Source: Onchidella celtica (Eukaryota > Mollusca > Gastropoda > Systellommatophora > Onchidiidae). From it: DNA of 64,000 nt. The stretch is from the NCBI GenBank assembly GCA_963931925.1, contig OZ007569.1, positions 63,920,046 to 63,984,045 on the forward strand. Direction: 5' to 3'. The notes beneath the pieces are model-generated. The model saw nothing but the letters and a program-made list of their open reading frames with translations, was not told the DNA's origin and made no database searches. Numbering within the stretch: the stretch's first letter is position 1; each line of letters begins with the position of its first letter. A program made the position numbers and the translations under genes. This document shows, piece by piece, positions 1-11,379 of this stretch.

Positions 1-2
1 AG

Positions 3-33
<31 letters not shown>

Positions 34-46
34 GACAGACTGACAT

Positions 47-113
<67 letters not shown>
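1..113. repeat. GACA / GA microsatellite
   Basis: A compound simple repeat: degenerate GACA units for about 50 bases, then nearly pure GA dinucleotides interrupted once by GACA. It starts at the window edge, so its true 5' end is not visible. A reading frame can be drawn through it (alternating Glu/Arg) but is an artefact of the repeat. Confidence 0.95.
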
Positions 114-2826
114 GCTTGCATACCCCCAAATCCAGGAACCTGCTTCATGGGAATTTTACTTTCTATTAATTCCACTATTAGAATATCGGAATCAGTTATT
201 ACAATATTATATCTCTCGCAGATCTCCTCGACACTGCCCTCGAATCGCAAGAAAGATCTCACAGAATGCCCAGCGGAAAACTCACGACCATCCACCCGTC
301 TTTAGGACCAAAGGTGAGCTTGCAGGAGCGCACGTTTACTCTAATAGGTCGCTGCAAAATTATCTTATCTCCAGACAGCGCTTATCGCTTTTCTTTCTGT
401 AAGATCTGACGTGAATTTGCAGGTGACATAATTATAATTTTTGCCTCGCGGATAAAACCTAGCCCCGTTTTTACGTTTGAACTCAGCCAAAAAGGCGTCA
501 TTCTGGAATCATGTTCAGTCTTTTGGGGAATACGAACAAAAGTTATCAATTTATTGGCCCAAAGTTTGGCTGACTGAAGATCGTGAAGGTGTGTTCCATT
601 CCCGCTGTTGCAAATGCGCCTCGATTTCACTTTTCAGTTTTTTGTGTATGTGTGCTTTTGTTGTTGTTTTGTTTTGTTTTGTTCCCCCGCCTAAGCATCT
701 CAGAGTCTTTCTCTCTTCCCCTTTCTATGGAAAGAGTTCCCAGAAAACACGTCGACACGAGAACGGCCGTATTGTGCCAGAAAGAAGCAAGACAATAGGC
801 AGAATATACCAGAATGATAGCTCTGCATTTGTGCCAATGTCTTTTGTTTTTCCAGGTATCGATGTATCCTCTGGGTAATATGTTCTCGCTTCCCATTCCT
901 CTATATCAATCATACAACATTCATACCTATTTTTTAGTTTCTTTGAAACCCTATATTTTCCTCCCCGACGGTGTAAAAAAAAATTGTTCTGGCCTTTTTC
1001 ATCATCAAAACTATGTTCTCTTCATTATAAAAAGCGCATCTCTCAGAGTTCTGGATCAGGAAAGAGTTTCTCAATGGACATTTGTTTTATACTTTTCACG
1101 CCACTATTCCCCTTCCATGGCACAGTTTTTCCCTTTCATCATCACGATGATATGAAGATGATACATGAGATGGTAATAATCTAACCACTCCAGAGACAGC
1201 ATAAACTCAAGCCTCTGACACGATAATAAAAGGGAAATCTCAAGGGAGAAATAACCCAAGTGGTTGGAGAATATCAGATGCACATTGAAAAGCTCATTTT
1301 TTGTTTATCCTGGTGATAGGGACATAGCCAATATGCTGATATTGCCTGCCTCAGTCTCTTCATTTAACAAATGTGTTGGAACTCATTCAAGGCATTTCTC
1401 AGGTACGTATCGCTCCACGCTTAAGGCAATAAAATAAATGCCTTTTCTCTAACTGTACATAATGAATGTGACTGGTGTAGACCACGATCAGTAAAAAGGG
1501 GCCCAAAGTGCGATTTACGAAACAAACAGGTTCAGAAATTATAATGTCCAACACCGACTATCACCTTGCACGACCATTGTATTTCACATTCATTACTCGA
1601 CATTGTTATGTTTGTATGCACATATGTATGAAACACATATATGGCACTGAAACTCCAGTCAAAAGGCAGTTCAAACAATTGACCAAATTTGTCTTCACCC
1701 TATTCCTGAATACCACAGGATTAATAACATGACATTGTATAGAAAAGCAGGGCTGAAAAATAGGTTCTCATTCACTGATGAAGCAAAAGACACTGGAATC
1801 AGCTCTATGATCATTCAGAAGCTACTACTATTTACCTGCTGCCAGTTCTAGATGACAAAGCAATGGAAAACTAATGTTCCGATTGATCACCTATGTTTCC
1901 TGACACTCGCTAGCGTGCTACCTTTGAAAAGGATGAGCAGCACTGTGTGAGCAACCAATAGCTAGGTGTGAAAACGCCAAACTGAGAAAGGTCATTTGGA
2001 CGAGAAGAGGAGATTCAAACTGACTTCTGAAGGTTCGTAAACTTAAGGGGCGAAAAGTTGGAAGACCGGTGCAAACCATCAGTATTTTAGATAGCATATA
2101 AAAATACAGGCTGGAGAGAGTGTGCAAGATACGAGTTGTAAGTGAATAGAAAATTAAACTCGGTTAGGAGAAGAAAAGATGCAGAATAAATGAGATAAAT
2201 CAGAATCAGGAAATGGGTGGTGAGAGTCATCATTTCCGCTTCTCATGGTGCAGTATGTAGTTTCATTCATTTACGAAATATTCAAACACATTATCTGGCG
2301 GACACAATAGTAATCAGATATCCAGGATGGACAGAAAAAGAAGTACAAGTAGATGAGCTGTCTTCGCACCTGGTAAAGATACTCAAAAAGACAAAAGTAA
2401 AGATCTCGCCCGCGGCAAACCGCAGAACTCTTCCTGTTCGTGGGAATGTCGAGGGTCTCACACGTCAGATCTGTGTATGTTTTTTACAACAATGTTTGTA
2501 TTTGTCAGGCGTGCGTGGAAAACAAATCGGTAAGCCGTCTGATTCTGGCCACCTGTTCTTCCCGGGTTGATGGTGTACCCGTATTTGTCTGTATGGGGTA
2601 TGCCTTGGGTATGCTCAATGCAGGGTGTAAGAGTAAGAAAATGTTATCAAACCGCTAATTCCAAATGCCCTCAATAGGCATTGGTAGGCCCCAAAATACA
2701 GTAAAAACTGCAAGGAATATTATTTACCTACGCCACACCTGTTATAACTGCAAGAAAGACACGAGCTTCTGTGGTAAACGCTTTAATAAGTAATGTATCA
2801 ATAATTGTAGAATAAACGTTTGTAGG
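114..2826. other. No gene recognised
   Basis: About 2.7 kb of mixed AT-rich sequence. The open frames are all under 135 codons, lie on both strands with heavy mutual overlap, and have no recognisable domain. No repeat longer than a short homopolymer was seen. Confidence 0.6.
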
Positions 2827-2839
2827 GGGGGGGGGGGTG
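2826..2839. repeat. Poly(G) tract
   Basis: An uninterrupted run of about 13 G followed by a short GT stretch. Many similar G or C runs of 9-15 bases occur in this window. Confidence 0.9.
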
Positions 2840-3049
2840 TGTATGTCTGGTTGAAACGAAACTCGATAGTTTCAGCATAAAAGTTTGACTTGCACAAGTC
2901 GTTCTACGAGGGCTAAAAAAAACCCAAAAAAAACGCTATATACTAAAAAAATAAACAAAATAGCCACTATACTTTGTAGGTACTCCGGCTGCGGCGTTAG
3001 TTCATCACTGGTTAAATTCTCGAAAGTTGTTTAGTATGATCTGAAAGGA

Positions 3050-3165
3050 GTTTTGTAAATGAGTATTAAAGTTTTTTTAATCAAGCTGTAAATCTTAGCC
3101 TCTCTCAGAAAGTACAAGGCGCGCTGTAGGTCCACGTTAGAAAATGCGCCTGTTGACGATACTGG
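3050..3165 (+). repeat. Dispersed repeat family 1, copy C (3' part)
   Basis: This segment aligns by eye with 44825-44940. Both contain an A/T-rich start, then an 'atctt.gcctct.tcagaaa' core, then 'gcgctgt.ggtccacgt.agaaaat'. The orientation is the same. Sequence left of about 3050 no longer aligns, so only the 3' part of the family is present or recognisable. It has no coding capacity. A SINE, a MITE or the non-coding end of a larger element are all possible. Confidence 0.6.
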
Positions 3166-4455
3166 TACCAATATTGGCCGCGACTTAAATCAGCGTGTAC
3201 ATGTTTCTCATACTCGTATTCATTTCGTGGCGACTTGCTGAATGTCACTCTCAAGGATCAAAACAAAGGGCGTTGGTCAAAGTCAATCAAAGGATGAACA
3301 CCGCTACAATTTGTACTCTGTCCGCGACATGAAGCAGTGGTGGATAATTATGTCCTGCGAGCTCCTGTCATATGGTCGATAGATCTTTCCACATCAAAGA
3401 CCTCAGTACTGATGACCTTTCCAGGACAACTCTGAACTCTGGATGTATCAATTTACAGGAGGAACAGGCAGATCATCCGTTTTCAAGCGCAAGAGACTGG
3501 AACAACCGGACAACTAAAATGCCATGAGATGACTGGAAGATGCCAGAAGCCCAAGAGTTTCTTACGATCGAAGTGGATTACTGAAATAACTTTTTGTTCT
3601 CTGGAACACTGAATGTAGTACCCTTCTCTGGCCACCTAGTCTTGCCAGTATGATGATTCATAATGGAAAGACCAACGGAAAGACTGTAATAAAATTTGTT
3701 TATTTGCTGTCATCTGCAAAGAGTTTCAACCAAGATAAAGGACAAAACTAAAACAGCTTGCAATTCTGCTATAAATCTCCTACTTTTCGATACCGGAGTT
3801 TCCAAGCCTCGTGATAAAACTGCAAAATAAATGATTCAAAATTATAAATAATAACAATAATAATTGTGTAATAATAATAATGATAATTCAGAGCCCTCAC
3901 GCTGGCTTGGTAACAGCTGCTCTTCCCGTCAGGGAGATTTCAGTATTGCCAACAGCATGCAAAACTTTTATATTACATCGAGCTTTAAAAAAGTATCTAC
4001 TTCAACTAAGCTAAATTCTTATAGTACACGTCAGACGACAATTTGTTTCGCTGCAATCACGTCCAAATGTAGAGCAATGGACATTTCTATCTTACGGAAA
4101 AAGATCGTGGATGGCAGTCTAGGTCAACTTCATTTCTTACCATCATTTTGTAGAATGAACTGTGCTCAATCTCTCTCTGGGTTATAATTTGGGATGCTGA
4201 TAGTTCATTTTGGTCGTCCCAATGTGAAACTTGAACAAAGCATAAAGCAGTGCAAAACATGAAAAATTCTGGGGTTTCCAGTCACATTTTGTATTTTCGG
4301 TATATCGTCGTTTTCCAGAAGACAGAATGCATTACCTCTGCCCCAAATGTAGTTAAGCTGCCGCGAGATATTTCGTTTGCTTATCCTGCATTCACAGAAC
4401 TGTCACATTATTGACACCGCTGAAGTTAACGTTGTCATCACCAAAACTCGCATGT
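3166..4455. other. No gene recognised
   Basis: About 1.3 kb without a convincing gene. It includes a short run of AAT-rich trinucleotides around 3846-3885. A 107-codon frame at 3864-4187 has no recognisable motif and unremarkable composition. Confidence 0.6.
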
Positions 4456-4551
4456 CACGAGAACTTGAACCTCTGACCTCTGAAGCGTCTTGAATACGCC
4501 ACAGCTGTTTCCACCTTACGTTACAAAAGCTGCCTGCTGAGCTATGCGTTT
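4450..4551 (-). ncRNA. tRNA-like segment (possible SINE head)
   Basis: Read on the minus strand, positions 4544-4533 give TAGCTCAGCAGG, a good match to the RNA polymerase III A box (tRNA D arm). Positions 4471-4461 give GGTTCAAGTTC, close to the B box (T arm). Between them, 4499-4485 can form a 4-bp stem with a 7-base loop resembling an anticodon arm. The A-to-B spacing is about 73 bases against about 44 in most tRNAs, and the acceptor ends pair only over about 4-5 bp. It is therefore not a normal tRNA. It could be a tRNA pseudogene, the 5' head of a tRNA-derived SINE, or chance. Confidence 0.3.
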
Positions 4552-7500
4552 AGGAATAGTTCTGGCTGCTGGTGGGGAAAGTTGCGAAATGCTTGACAGT
4601 TTCAAGCACTACTTTGGTTCCTCCTGACCTCCCAGGAAACTCCAACATGACAGTGCCTCTACATGCCTACAAACAAAGGCTAAAGGTCACGGGATAAGAA
4701 AGCCGTCACTCCTAACGTGACGAACTTGACCAAAATCATCTGCCTTGTCTCACAATCTCTGGTGGAACTCTAAAAGGTTTCTGTTTCTACTCGTGAAACA
4801 ATTTTACTCGCGTGCGACCCCAACATGCCAGCATTCTCACTTTCTCGCAAACAAAACAATGAAAGGTCATAACTCCAGAGAATCAGTTAGCCCCACAGAC
4901 ATTCACAAATATACAACTCGGTAGATCCGCTGATTTCCTTCCGGCAAAGCGTTGAGGCGATTTCGTGGCCAAATACACAATGAGCTGTGACCACGAATGC
5001 TGTTCAACGCTGGCAGTAACATGTGAAATGATCTGTCTCTCTTTCTCACCCACCTCTCTAAGTTTGTGTTTTTTCATACCAGTGCGGTTACAAAATTTCC
5101 AAAGCCTTGCCTTATTCTCAGTTACTCACTACATGCTGATCGACACAAGACTCAGTTACGTACATATTATTATAAGCTACTTTCCAGGCTTTATCAGCAC
5201 GTAATACGCCGTGCAATCGATTATCTGTTGTTACTCTGAATTTTTATGGCTAATACAACAATAACGGTGCACGTCAAAAGGTTTAAAGTGTTTCATGCTG
5301 AATAATCTGTTTATCATAAACCTTTCTCTAATCCTTTGTGTATTCTATGCAAAAATGATACACTCTGGTTTTTAGCATTAAACGACATGACATAAAACAA
5401 AGTGACACGTACATTGAACACTCCCCCCGCCGCACAATTCAGAACTTTGTCGGAAGTGTTTAGAAATTATCAAAAACAATTATAAAATATCGGACGGGTG
5501 TGCCATTAGATTTATCCGCTGGATTTTTTTTCTTTAACCTTCCATTCACTAGAGATACCGTTTAGAAAATGTTACCGAAGGCCCAGGAAATAGAAACGAG
5601 CGTAATTTCACTTTTCGGGAATTAGATCACTGGGCGAAGATTTGCACACGACGTGGAAAATGTTCTTTTTTGACACTGCTAATGACATTGCTGATAAACT
5701 AAAGTGTCGTTTTAATACATAAATACAAAGGCTTCTTCTTGGCCTTCGTTAACCTTTCCTACTTCCTGCCTGCTGTTTACTCCTATCCCATGCACAAACA
5801 ACTTAAGGTTCATGTCCAGTTTACGTTGTGGTCGTTTGTTCTTCCCTCACGACAACATAATCCATTAACATACCATTTAATTTCAGCAAGAAAAGATTGA
5901 GAATCGTATTTCCTATGCGCAAAAAGCCATTCAGATCGAGCCAAGTCATCTCGAGGTATGTTTTTGCCGTACTTCAATACCCATCTCACTTTGAGCTTGT
6001 TTCAGCAGTGGGAATTCTGAGTACAGCTGATGGCATCCTGAAGATTGTTTTTGTCTTCTTCTCTCAATGTCCAACATCAGCTCAAAGGGAGTTCATTTCC
6101 AGCTATCTCTCCCCCCGGCAGAGGGACACAAACTTCGAACTAAAAGCAGTTCGTCAAGTTTCTGCACTGAACAGCAATTAACCTCGTGTGATTACTTTGG
6201 CTTGGACTGAAGTGTGATCGTTTATCGAACAGCAGCCATTTCTGAAAAGTCTGTAATGCCTAAAAACTCAATGTTTCATGTGACGCCAGGACAAAGATCT
6301 CCCTTTGTGGACATCCATCGGTTACCATGGTATCTTGTAGTCATGTGTAAAAATCACGATGATAAATAGTGGGTAAATGACTATTAAGGAAATAAACCTG
6401 ACAAAACAGTTCTCAATTCTTAGGGTCGGATTCACTTTTTTGATTTCACTTTCACGAACAGCCCATGACGTTAATTTTGCTTAAGGAAGTGTGACTAGGA
6501 ACCCATATAGGCACGCTGGAGCCAGAAAGGGTGAGTAGATTTTCTTCCAGAAATAATCCCGTTGCCAATAACTACATGTTGCACAACAGGTACACGGTCT
6601 TCTTTCCGCGCAGCAGGTGTCTGAAAGGTATTCGGTTTTTAAGCCAAGAATAATATTGTTATATCACCAGCCATAAACGAGATAAATGTTGGCATTTCTC
6701 ATCTGTTTTGTAACAGCATGAAACTGAGGAAGTTCCACCTTGGATACCCCATTATTAACGCATGAGAAGTGAATTTACTACAGCTCAAATTTCAAAATTT
6801 ACCCAACATGTTTACCTATTACTCTTCACTCTATCCACATTTTGTACCTTAACCTTTCGTCAATTCTTGTCTTTAACACTAGCAAGGCGTGAAGGTATGC
6901 CGACGGGATACTTCTCCATCAGAGTATACCATGATCAAGTCTTTGGCTGCCAGAAAATATCTGAATATTTAGGTACAACTTTTTCTAAACAGGCATCACT
7001 AGCCTTCACTACCTATCTCTTCCATGGCTTTCCGCCGATCTTTCACTGAACTTGCACTAAAACGTAAAATGGCTGAGAAGCAACGTTTACAAAGTACGCC
7101 ACCTCTTTGTCCAGAACCACAGCATAGAATATAACAGGACACTGGGTTTCTTGGGTTTTTTTTTTTTTTTTGGTAAACATCGTGGCCCCCGTCCTTCACG
7201 TAACAATCAGGATTCAACAGTTCTCACGAAAATGAGTATAAGCGAGGAGCAGCCATAAACTCAGTAGATATAAATAAACTTTTCACAACGAGGTTAAGGG
7301 TAAACTAACGAAGTGATAAAGATGGCGTGGGAGGTGTGGTGGACAGAAGAAAAGAACAGATACAAATAAACAGCAAATTAGCGCAATCACGGCATTTGTA
7401 AACAATGGCACGCGGTTAGCACCGAAGCGATAGGCAGACAAAGCACTCGCGCTTAGGCATGTGCCAAACTGGGGTCTTAGTGCATTCATTCTGAGTTAGT

Positions 7501-8172
7501 TAGTGGGGTCCCCAGTGCAATACGAGAATTCCACAGGAAGACAATACAAGGGCGCGGGACGGTTTGTGAGTTGGTGCGTTCATTTTCTGAGAATTTTTGG
7601 AACAAAAATATGTAGAAAACAGATAGATGGAGCGGAAAGTACTGACCAAACCGTACATGGCAAGTTTTACAACAGATGTTTCAACCCTCCACTTGTACTG
7701 GCTGGTTTTACAAACCTGATCCCAGGTTGTTTACAGGAGTGACCCGAAAGTGAGAGACAACCCGTCTTAACAACCTCTCTAACCCATATGTTCCATCTGC
7801 CTCAGCCCCCAATAATAAAAGGTAAAACAATGCCTATATTTACTGGGAGGTCCCGGGAAGAATGAAGGTGATATCATATGAAGTAATTCGTGATTCTGGC
7901 CCCCCGCGGGGAAGTACGAGTAAACGTTCTCAAAGGGGTCAAAAGGGACGTAATGTGATTCAGATTAAAGAAGCCAATCTGTGTGTCTCCTGTCAAAACA
8001 GAATCAACCGCCAGAGTTAATGAATTCCATATTGCAAACCATGAAAATGAAAATGGCAGGCGAAAAACAAAAGCAAAGAGAATTTTGAAAGCACAGATCG
8101 CTCACAATGCTCATGTCACAACACAAACAATAAAGTGATGGAGATAAAAGCCAATACAGGCCCTGCAAACTA
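4552..8172. other. No gene recognised
   Basis: About 3.6 kb of unique-looking AT-rich sequence with an 18-base poly(T) run near 7157. Open frames stay below 100 codons and carry no known domain. Confidence 0.6.
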
Positions 8173-8346
8173 ACAATTTGTGAGTGTACATGAGAAAACC
8201 CACAATTTGTGAGTGTACATGAGAAAACCCACAATTTGTGAGTGTGCATGAGAAAACCCACAATTTGTGAGTGTACATGAGAAAACCCACAATATGTGAG
8301 TGTACATGAGAAAACCCACAATTTGTGAGTGTGCATGAGAAAACCC
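8173..8346. repeat. 29-bp minisatellite, 6 copies
   Basis: Exactly six head-to-tail units of 29 bases, each starting acaatttgtgagtg and ending gagaaaaccc. Variation is minimal: an a/g difference in tac/tgc of units 3 and 6, and a t/a difference in unit 5. On the minus strand all three frames stay open across it, giving shifting Ser/His/Cys-rich translations. That is expected of a stop-free 29-mer and is not evidence of a gene. Confidence 0.95.
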
Positions 8347-8410
8347 GGTATAAGTCGGCAGAGCTGATTTTGAGAAAAACGGCTTTGAAGTGAAAATATG
8401 GGTCCGACAC

Positions 8411-8672
8411 AAACCTCCAACTTGGCTGTTGTTTAGGGGACCGTGGCATGTTACAGGGTAAACTGTAGACGAGCAGTGAACACTACTCACTATGATCTCT
8501 ATAACGGCTTTGTAATTAGACTACGGCCTCCTAACAAGATCCAAAAACTTCCGACTCGGCTGTTGCTAGGGGACCGTGGCATGTTACAAGGTAAACTGTA
8601 GATGAGCAGTGAACACTACTCACTGTGATCTCTATAACTGCTTAGTTATTAGACTACGGTCTCCTAACAGAA
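8411..8672. repeat. 134-bp tandem duplication
   Basis: Two similar copies, about 8411-8537 and 8545-8672, offset by 134 bases. They share the blocks ggctgttg, ggggaccgtggcatgttaca, gagcagtgaacactactcac and attagactacgg. A few transitions and small indels separate them. They lie inside the inverted-repeat element, and a diverged third relative sits at 53328-53428. Confidence 0.85.
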
Positions 8673-8826
8673 TCACTCCAATATTACTTGGTCAATTAGC
8701 TATGGCCACTAATACGATTAAATGCCGTTTTCTCAAAATCTTGTTTTAGGGGGGTCATTGTCTTCAATTTATCAGAAAAGTCTTGTCTTGTCTTTTATTA
8801 TATGTACAGAACTCAAAATGTCATGT

Positions 8827-8868
8827 TGCCGACTTATACCGGGTTTTCTCATGCACACTCACATATTG
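8827..8868 (-). repeat. Right inverted arm of the 8.2-kb element
   Basis: The reverse complement of 8319-8360, with one t/a difference in 42 bases. It contains one copy of the 29-bp unit, against six on the left side, plus 13 bases of the inner terminus. Confidence 0.9.
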
Positions 8869-8875
8869 CATACAT

Positions 8876-9421
8876 CAAACTAGACAAAATACATAATCTG
8901 TGAAGGCTAGTTTTCTTTCTCCACGTACAGAGCCAGGTGAAAAGGGTTCATTTCCGCCATCTTTCGAGATTGACTGCCTTGAATGAAAAGCACAGGTTAC
9001 CTACGCTCCTGCCTTGGACAGCTGACGAGGGACAACGTACTATGATTGGCGGGAATGGTACGCTAAACCTGGCCAAACCCTGACATTCTTGGCTTCCCAC
9101 GGTTAAGAAAGGAGAAAACAGGCCACAATCTACTACGGCCACGGGCAATGTTCTCTGTATACAATCACCTCTCACCCCTGTATCGATGGCAGAAGAAACC
9201 GTGCAAACCCAAAGGTCTGACATAGAATCTTATCCTACGGCAACCCATTTTCTTCTTTTAGTGAAACCAGAACCTTTCACAATGAGTGCATGACAATGGA
9301 GCTGTAATGGAGGAGATCTGAGTGTGTGTATGCGCAAATGTGTGCTTGTGTGCGACCTTGTACAGTAAATGAAAGGATACAGAAAAATTAGTAAAACGGA
9401 GAATAAAATATGTGTGTATGT

Positions 9422-9424
<3 letters not shown>
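8876..9424. other. No gene recognised
   Basis: About 550 bases between the inverted-repeat element and a GA array. A 91-codon frame on the minus strand has no recognisable features. The segment ends in a short GT-rich stretch. Confidence 0.6.

Positions 9425-9513
<89 letters not shown>
9425..9513. repeat. (GA)n microsatellite
   Basis: An almost uninterrupted run of about 44 AG dinucleotides. Such long pure arrays are normally highly polymorphic in length. Confidence 0.98.
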
Positions 9514-9516
<3 letters not shown>

Positions 9517-9845
9517 AAACAGCATTCCTATGACCTTTCTGTACCAGTATCCCCTTCGGCTTTCATGTCTAAAAAACATTTCCTTCTGAAACTTTCTCCA
9601 GTTGATTTCGCCTTCTCTACGGAAGCAAGAAAAAAAAAATGCTTGGCCCAGATGAAAGGGAAGCAATCGGAGAAGTAGTAGGGAGCAAGAGAAAGTGGGA
9701 AGAGGGGCAGTGTTATGTAACAGAGTGACAGGATGTATGAATGTACAGAACTGCGTCAGAATAACGCAAGGCTCTCTGAGCTGAGACACGCCTTGGTACA
9801 AGTGCAAGAAACGCTGCAAAACACTTAAAACTGTTTAATTTGTGT

Positions 9846-9870
9846 CCCCCCCCCCCACACACACACACAA
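9846..9870. repeat. Poly(C) plus (CA)n
   Basis: Eleven C residues followed directly by about seven CA dinucleotides. The same C-run-to-CA transition is seen at 53426-53457. Confidence 0.95.
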
Positions 9871-10896
9871 AGTTCCTTTCTCCCACCCTGCTTCATGACC
9901 TTTCCCTTTTTTTATTCTTTCAACTCACTACCATGAATGACGTATGGCACAGACTGCCGTACGACAATATTGTAAACAAGCCAAGACCAGATGTGGCCGG
10001 GTATAAGATGTTTACATGGCAAAAATCTGCCGGCGAAAGAAAGAGGAAAGAGGGAACAATTCCAATGTAAGACGCCCAGAATGGGGGAATACGCCATACT
10101 CTGTTCACTCTCCAATGCCCAGATGTATACTGCCTTATCCAGATTGCATGAATTATGCAATACTGATGTATAACTTTTGATATTCAAATATAAATGTAAA
10201 ATATATCATTATTTAACACCTAAAATTATTAGTTGAAGAACAGATGTATTAAAAGATTTTTTTTTTTAAACATGGGCGCTAGGTGATATTTAAAAACTAT
10301 GAAACACTCAGTTTGCGATGGCTAAAGAGTGTTCTGTGAGCACGTTCTCCAAGAGCTATTCGGGCAAGGGTGGATGGGATGAGTGAAGTTATCTCCTTAT
10401 GACTGCCTAATCATGCAACAGGCGTCATATTCTGGTGGAGATAATTATCGACAATTTCGTGTTTGTATTGTTGCCATTTTGTCTCACACTACCATAATCT
10501 GTGAAGGAGACCTGACAAAGGAGACAAGCCGATGCATATGAAGACACTTCGACTTCCGATATTAAGACACGTAACTTTGGAAATTCATGTACACGACTGT
10601 TTTATGGCACTGTTTCTGAAGCGCAAATAAAGTACAGGACCATACTGAAAGAACAACCTCGATCAAGAATTATCGAGCCTGAAATGATAACATTTATATT
10701 TATCGAAACACAGAAACTGGCTGATATTAGTACATCTGGGTTTTCATGAGATTAAAATTACAGTCACACTGTTTAAGTGCAAGATTTAAGACGAGTCATA
10801 TAAGATTGTTACTGCATCAGTTTACAGGTATTTGTTCATGGTGCTACTATTTTCAACATGCATCACCACTAGGTAACCATATAGTTTTGGGAAGGT
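9871..10896. other. No gene recognised
   Basis: About 1 kb, AT-rich, with a 10-base T run near 10257. No frame above 100 codons and no motif recognised. Confidence 0.6.
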
Positions 10897-11000
10897 GTCT
10901 CTCTCTCTCACCTTCTCTCTCTCCTATTCTCTCCATCTCTCACTCACTCACTCATTCTCTCCTCTCACACTCTCTCTCTCCCCTCTTCCTCTCTCTCATC
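10897..11000. repeat. CT-rich imperfect microsatellite
   Basis: A polypyrimidine tract of CT dinucleotides mixed with CTCA, CTCC and CTAT variants. The density of interruptions suggests an older array than the pure GA runs at 9.4 and 21.9 kb. Confidence 0.9.
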
Positions 11001-11379
11001 GAGTTAAGCCTTCGGCCATGGGGCCCCATGCAATAAAAAAACAACAAAAAAACCCAACAACAACAGAAAAACACGTTTTCTCGAGGCAGGAGGTTTCGTC
11101 AAGATGTTACAAAATCCTGCCTCTGCCTTCGTTTTTCTGAGTGAGCAGTTTCTGTCTGGTGCTAAAGTTTCTGCACAGCTAGAAGATCTCGTATACAACT
11201 CGAATTTGCCAAATACACGTGGTGTCCCGGCCCAATCTTGACCTCGCAATTAATGATTCCAGGAGTTATCACAGCCTGCAGTTAATCAGTTTGAATGAAG
11301 AACAGAATGTATCTGGTGTGGAAAAAGAGGTGGGATGGGGAAGAGGATGGGGTGGGAAAATGCAGAAACGCTTGGTTGT

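Larger units (their letters stand above)
8173..8875. mobile_element. Foldback/MITE-like element with an amplified left terminus
   Basis: The right arm at 8827-8868 is the reverse complement of 8319-8360 over 42 bases with one mismatch. The outer 29 bases of the left arm are repeated in tandem six times (8173-8346), so the left terminus is much longer than the right. The interior holds a 134-bp direct duplication. The 7-base sequence caaacta abuts the left edge (8166-8172) and recurs just beyond the right edge (8876-8882), consistent with a target-site duplication. No transposase frame is present, so this would be non-autonomous. The seen facts are the inverted repeat and the tandem array. Mobility is inferred. 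A Helitron-like element carrying a minisatellite is an alternative. Confidence 0.6.

Noticed and set aside
8004-8490. Three overlapping minus-strand frames with repeated HSQIVGFLMHTHKLW-like units, as if a repeat protein
   Set aside because: The 29-bp unit has no stop in any minus-strand frame, so all three frames read through. The units cycle frame every copy, which no true repeat protein would do.
8891-10510. Shared 15-mer cataatctgtgaagg at 8891 and 10494
   Set aside because: A 15-base match is expected about by chance in 64 kb, and the flanks do not align.
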